From the NCBI RefSeq assembly GCF_002906165.1, contig NZ_PPCN01000003.1, positions 336,077-400,076 of the forward strand: 64,000 bases of DNA, in the 5' to 3' direction. Each line of letters starts with the position of its first letter. Positions within the stretch are counted from its first letter, which is position 1. The stretch is from Roseibium marinum. Its GTDB lineage: Bacteria; Pseudomonadota; Alphaproteobacteria; Rhizobiales; Stappiaceae. The position numbers were made by a program, and so were the translations under genes. Below the pieces are notes generated by a model, which saw nothing but the letters and a program-made list of their open reading frames with translations, searched no databases and was not told the origin of the DNA. Positions 63,150 to 64,000 of the stretch are shown here, piece after piece.

Positions 63150-63692
63150 CTAACGTCTAAAGGATTTACATTTTGGTTGATCAGAAGAAACTTGTTCTTC
63201 CTCGACTTCTGAAACAAACTCTTCAAAACTCGGGATTAACTTTGCTTTTACCGCTTCATCCACGCATCGAGAGCGCTTTTCATCGTTTTCCAAGCACAGC
63301 GCGACTTTCTCTCCGGCTGGTTGCGCCAATAAATCTGACTTAAGCAGTTTAAGCAATTCAAGACCAGCTAAGTTGCTTTTGGCACTGTATCCATTTACTG
63401 CCAAAAATAGATATGTTCGCTTCCACCCCAGATCATCCTCGGGAAGCCCGGGCGGATTGAGCCCAAGTGCGACTAAGCTCTCCGCTAATAGGGTGAAGGC
63501 TTGCGCATTTTGTGCCTTTGCTTGTGGCCAGAGTATTCTCCAAGCCGCTGGACAATCTCCCGTTCTCAGAAGCGCTACCGACTTTTGGAAAGCATCACCT
63601 TGCGTTGCTCGCTCAGCGGAATATGCAAAGTTCACCAAAACACTGCCAAAAATGCCAGCAGCCAAAACAACAAGTTTGCCACCAGTCATCAT
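63150..63692 (-). CDS. Hypothetical secreted protein
   Basis: 180 aa with a signal peptide (MMTGGKLVVLAAGIFGSVLVNFAYSAERA). Mature part is helical, with a single Sel1/TPR-like feel (GDCPAAWRILWPQAKAQNAQAFTLLAE) and three spaced cysteines near the C-terminus. It ends 11 bases before the reconstructed start of the Hint gene and is probably co-transcribed with it; a periplasmic partner or immunity factor for it is a guess. AT-rich. Confidence 0.7.
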   Translation of the reverse strand: MMTGGKLVVLAAGIFGSVLVNFAYSAERATQGDAFQKSVALLRTGDCPAAWRILWPQAKAQNAQAFTLLAESLVALGLNPPGLPEDDLGWKRTYLFLAVNGYSAKSNLAGLELLKLLKSDLLAQPAGEKVALCLENDEKRSRCVDEAVKAKLIPSFEEFVSEVEEEQVSSDQPKCKSFRR

Positions 63693-63989
63693 TCTTTTCC
63701 CAAGTTTATGAGTACGAGTACGATACCTCTATTAGCATTTAACACTGGAAATTTCACCAGTGTTTACACTCTCAAATTTATTGAGGCCAAATAGAAATGC
63801 CGCTGTTTCGAATCGATTGCGGTGCGCATGTCAAGGCTCCCCTCGCTTTCCCCACGTCGATGCTTCACACACGGTGCGACCAGCGTATCTGGCGGGCCAC
63901 GGGTCAGAGGTGGCTCGGGAAATCTGAACAGCCAGGATAAGTGGAATTTCTGCCTGACTTTGGCTTAGATGCCGGAAACAGGAGAGACC

Positions 63990-64000
63990 ATGACGAGACG
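63990..64000 (+). CDS. Possible start of a truncated gene (perhaps IS3-type transposase OrfA)
   Basis: ATG at 63990 with AGGAGAG 3-4 bases upstream encodes M-T-R-(R) before the window ends. The M-T-R-R opening and a GGATAAGTGGAATTTC stretch about 55 bases before it remind me of IS3-family elements in Rhizobiales. Only three full codons are visible, so this stays a guess. Confidence 0.3.

Overview
The window is GC-rich, densely coded DNA from an alphaproteobacterium. A Hyphomicrobiales (Stappiaceae/Roseibium-like) origin is my best guess, based on the style of the type III glutamine synthetase and GatB, the DUF6455, DUF930 and DUF2147 genes, the SoxR-type regulator and the intergenic palindromes. 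No rRNA or replication origin is present. The only clear RNA gene is tRNA-Ser(GCU) at 61485-61574.

Layout. 1-4272: the end of an oligopeptide-type ABC importer (binding protein cut by the window edge, then two permeases), followed by a methyltransferase. 4999-7179: glutamine synthetase III behind a very good sigma-54 promoter. 7724-11814: a LysR regulator, then a cobalt-type nitrile hydratase operon (alpha, beta, accessory protein, membrane methyltransferase) and an MsrA-like gene. 12046-17955: a leftward run of four glycosyltransferases and a polysaccharide deacetylase. Opposite it, rightward, lie an unusual ABC exporter with a huge insertion in its ATPase, a cyclic-nucleotide-binding protein and a metallo-beta-lactamase-fold hydrolase (18448-22426). 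22465-26821: a periplasmic GMC oxidoreductase with a Tat small subunit and an unfamiliar cytochrome c. 27117-28344: a 7Fe ferredoxin and a DapA-family lyase.

28431-36793 is one tightly packed leftward unit: NitT/TauT-type ABC importer, FAD oxidoreductase, class III CoA-transferase, enoyl-CoA hydratase, LysR regulator, amidohydrolase. It looks like uptake and CoA-dependent breakdown of an unidentified carboxylate. A LuxR-type regulator and a membrane adenylate cyclase follow. 40220-43768 holds an SDR dehydrogenase, a SoxR regulator with a near-perfect sox box facing a VOC-family gene, a YjhX-like protein and several small proteins. 44032-46561 is a detached FliK-like/FlhB-C-terminus-like pair. 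46823-51130 is GatB, a LysE exporter, a GT39 membrane glycosyltransferase and an acetyltransferase. 51174-55732 is a redox cluster (two OsmC proteins, an FMO-like enzyme, a methyltransferase) beside a divergent HxlR-type regulator.

The right end (58 kb onwards) is accessory in character: two unknown convergent overlapping genes, an HNH-like DNA/RNA endonuclease, the tRNA, and an AT-rich pair of genes including a Hint-domain protein with an HEMMH motif. The N-terminus of that protein appears split off by a frameshift. The window stops at what may be the start of a transposase. The best candidates for an undescribed system are the glycosyltransferase/insert-bearing ABC exporter/cNMP-sensor locus and the GMC/cytochrome complex.
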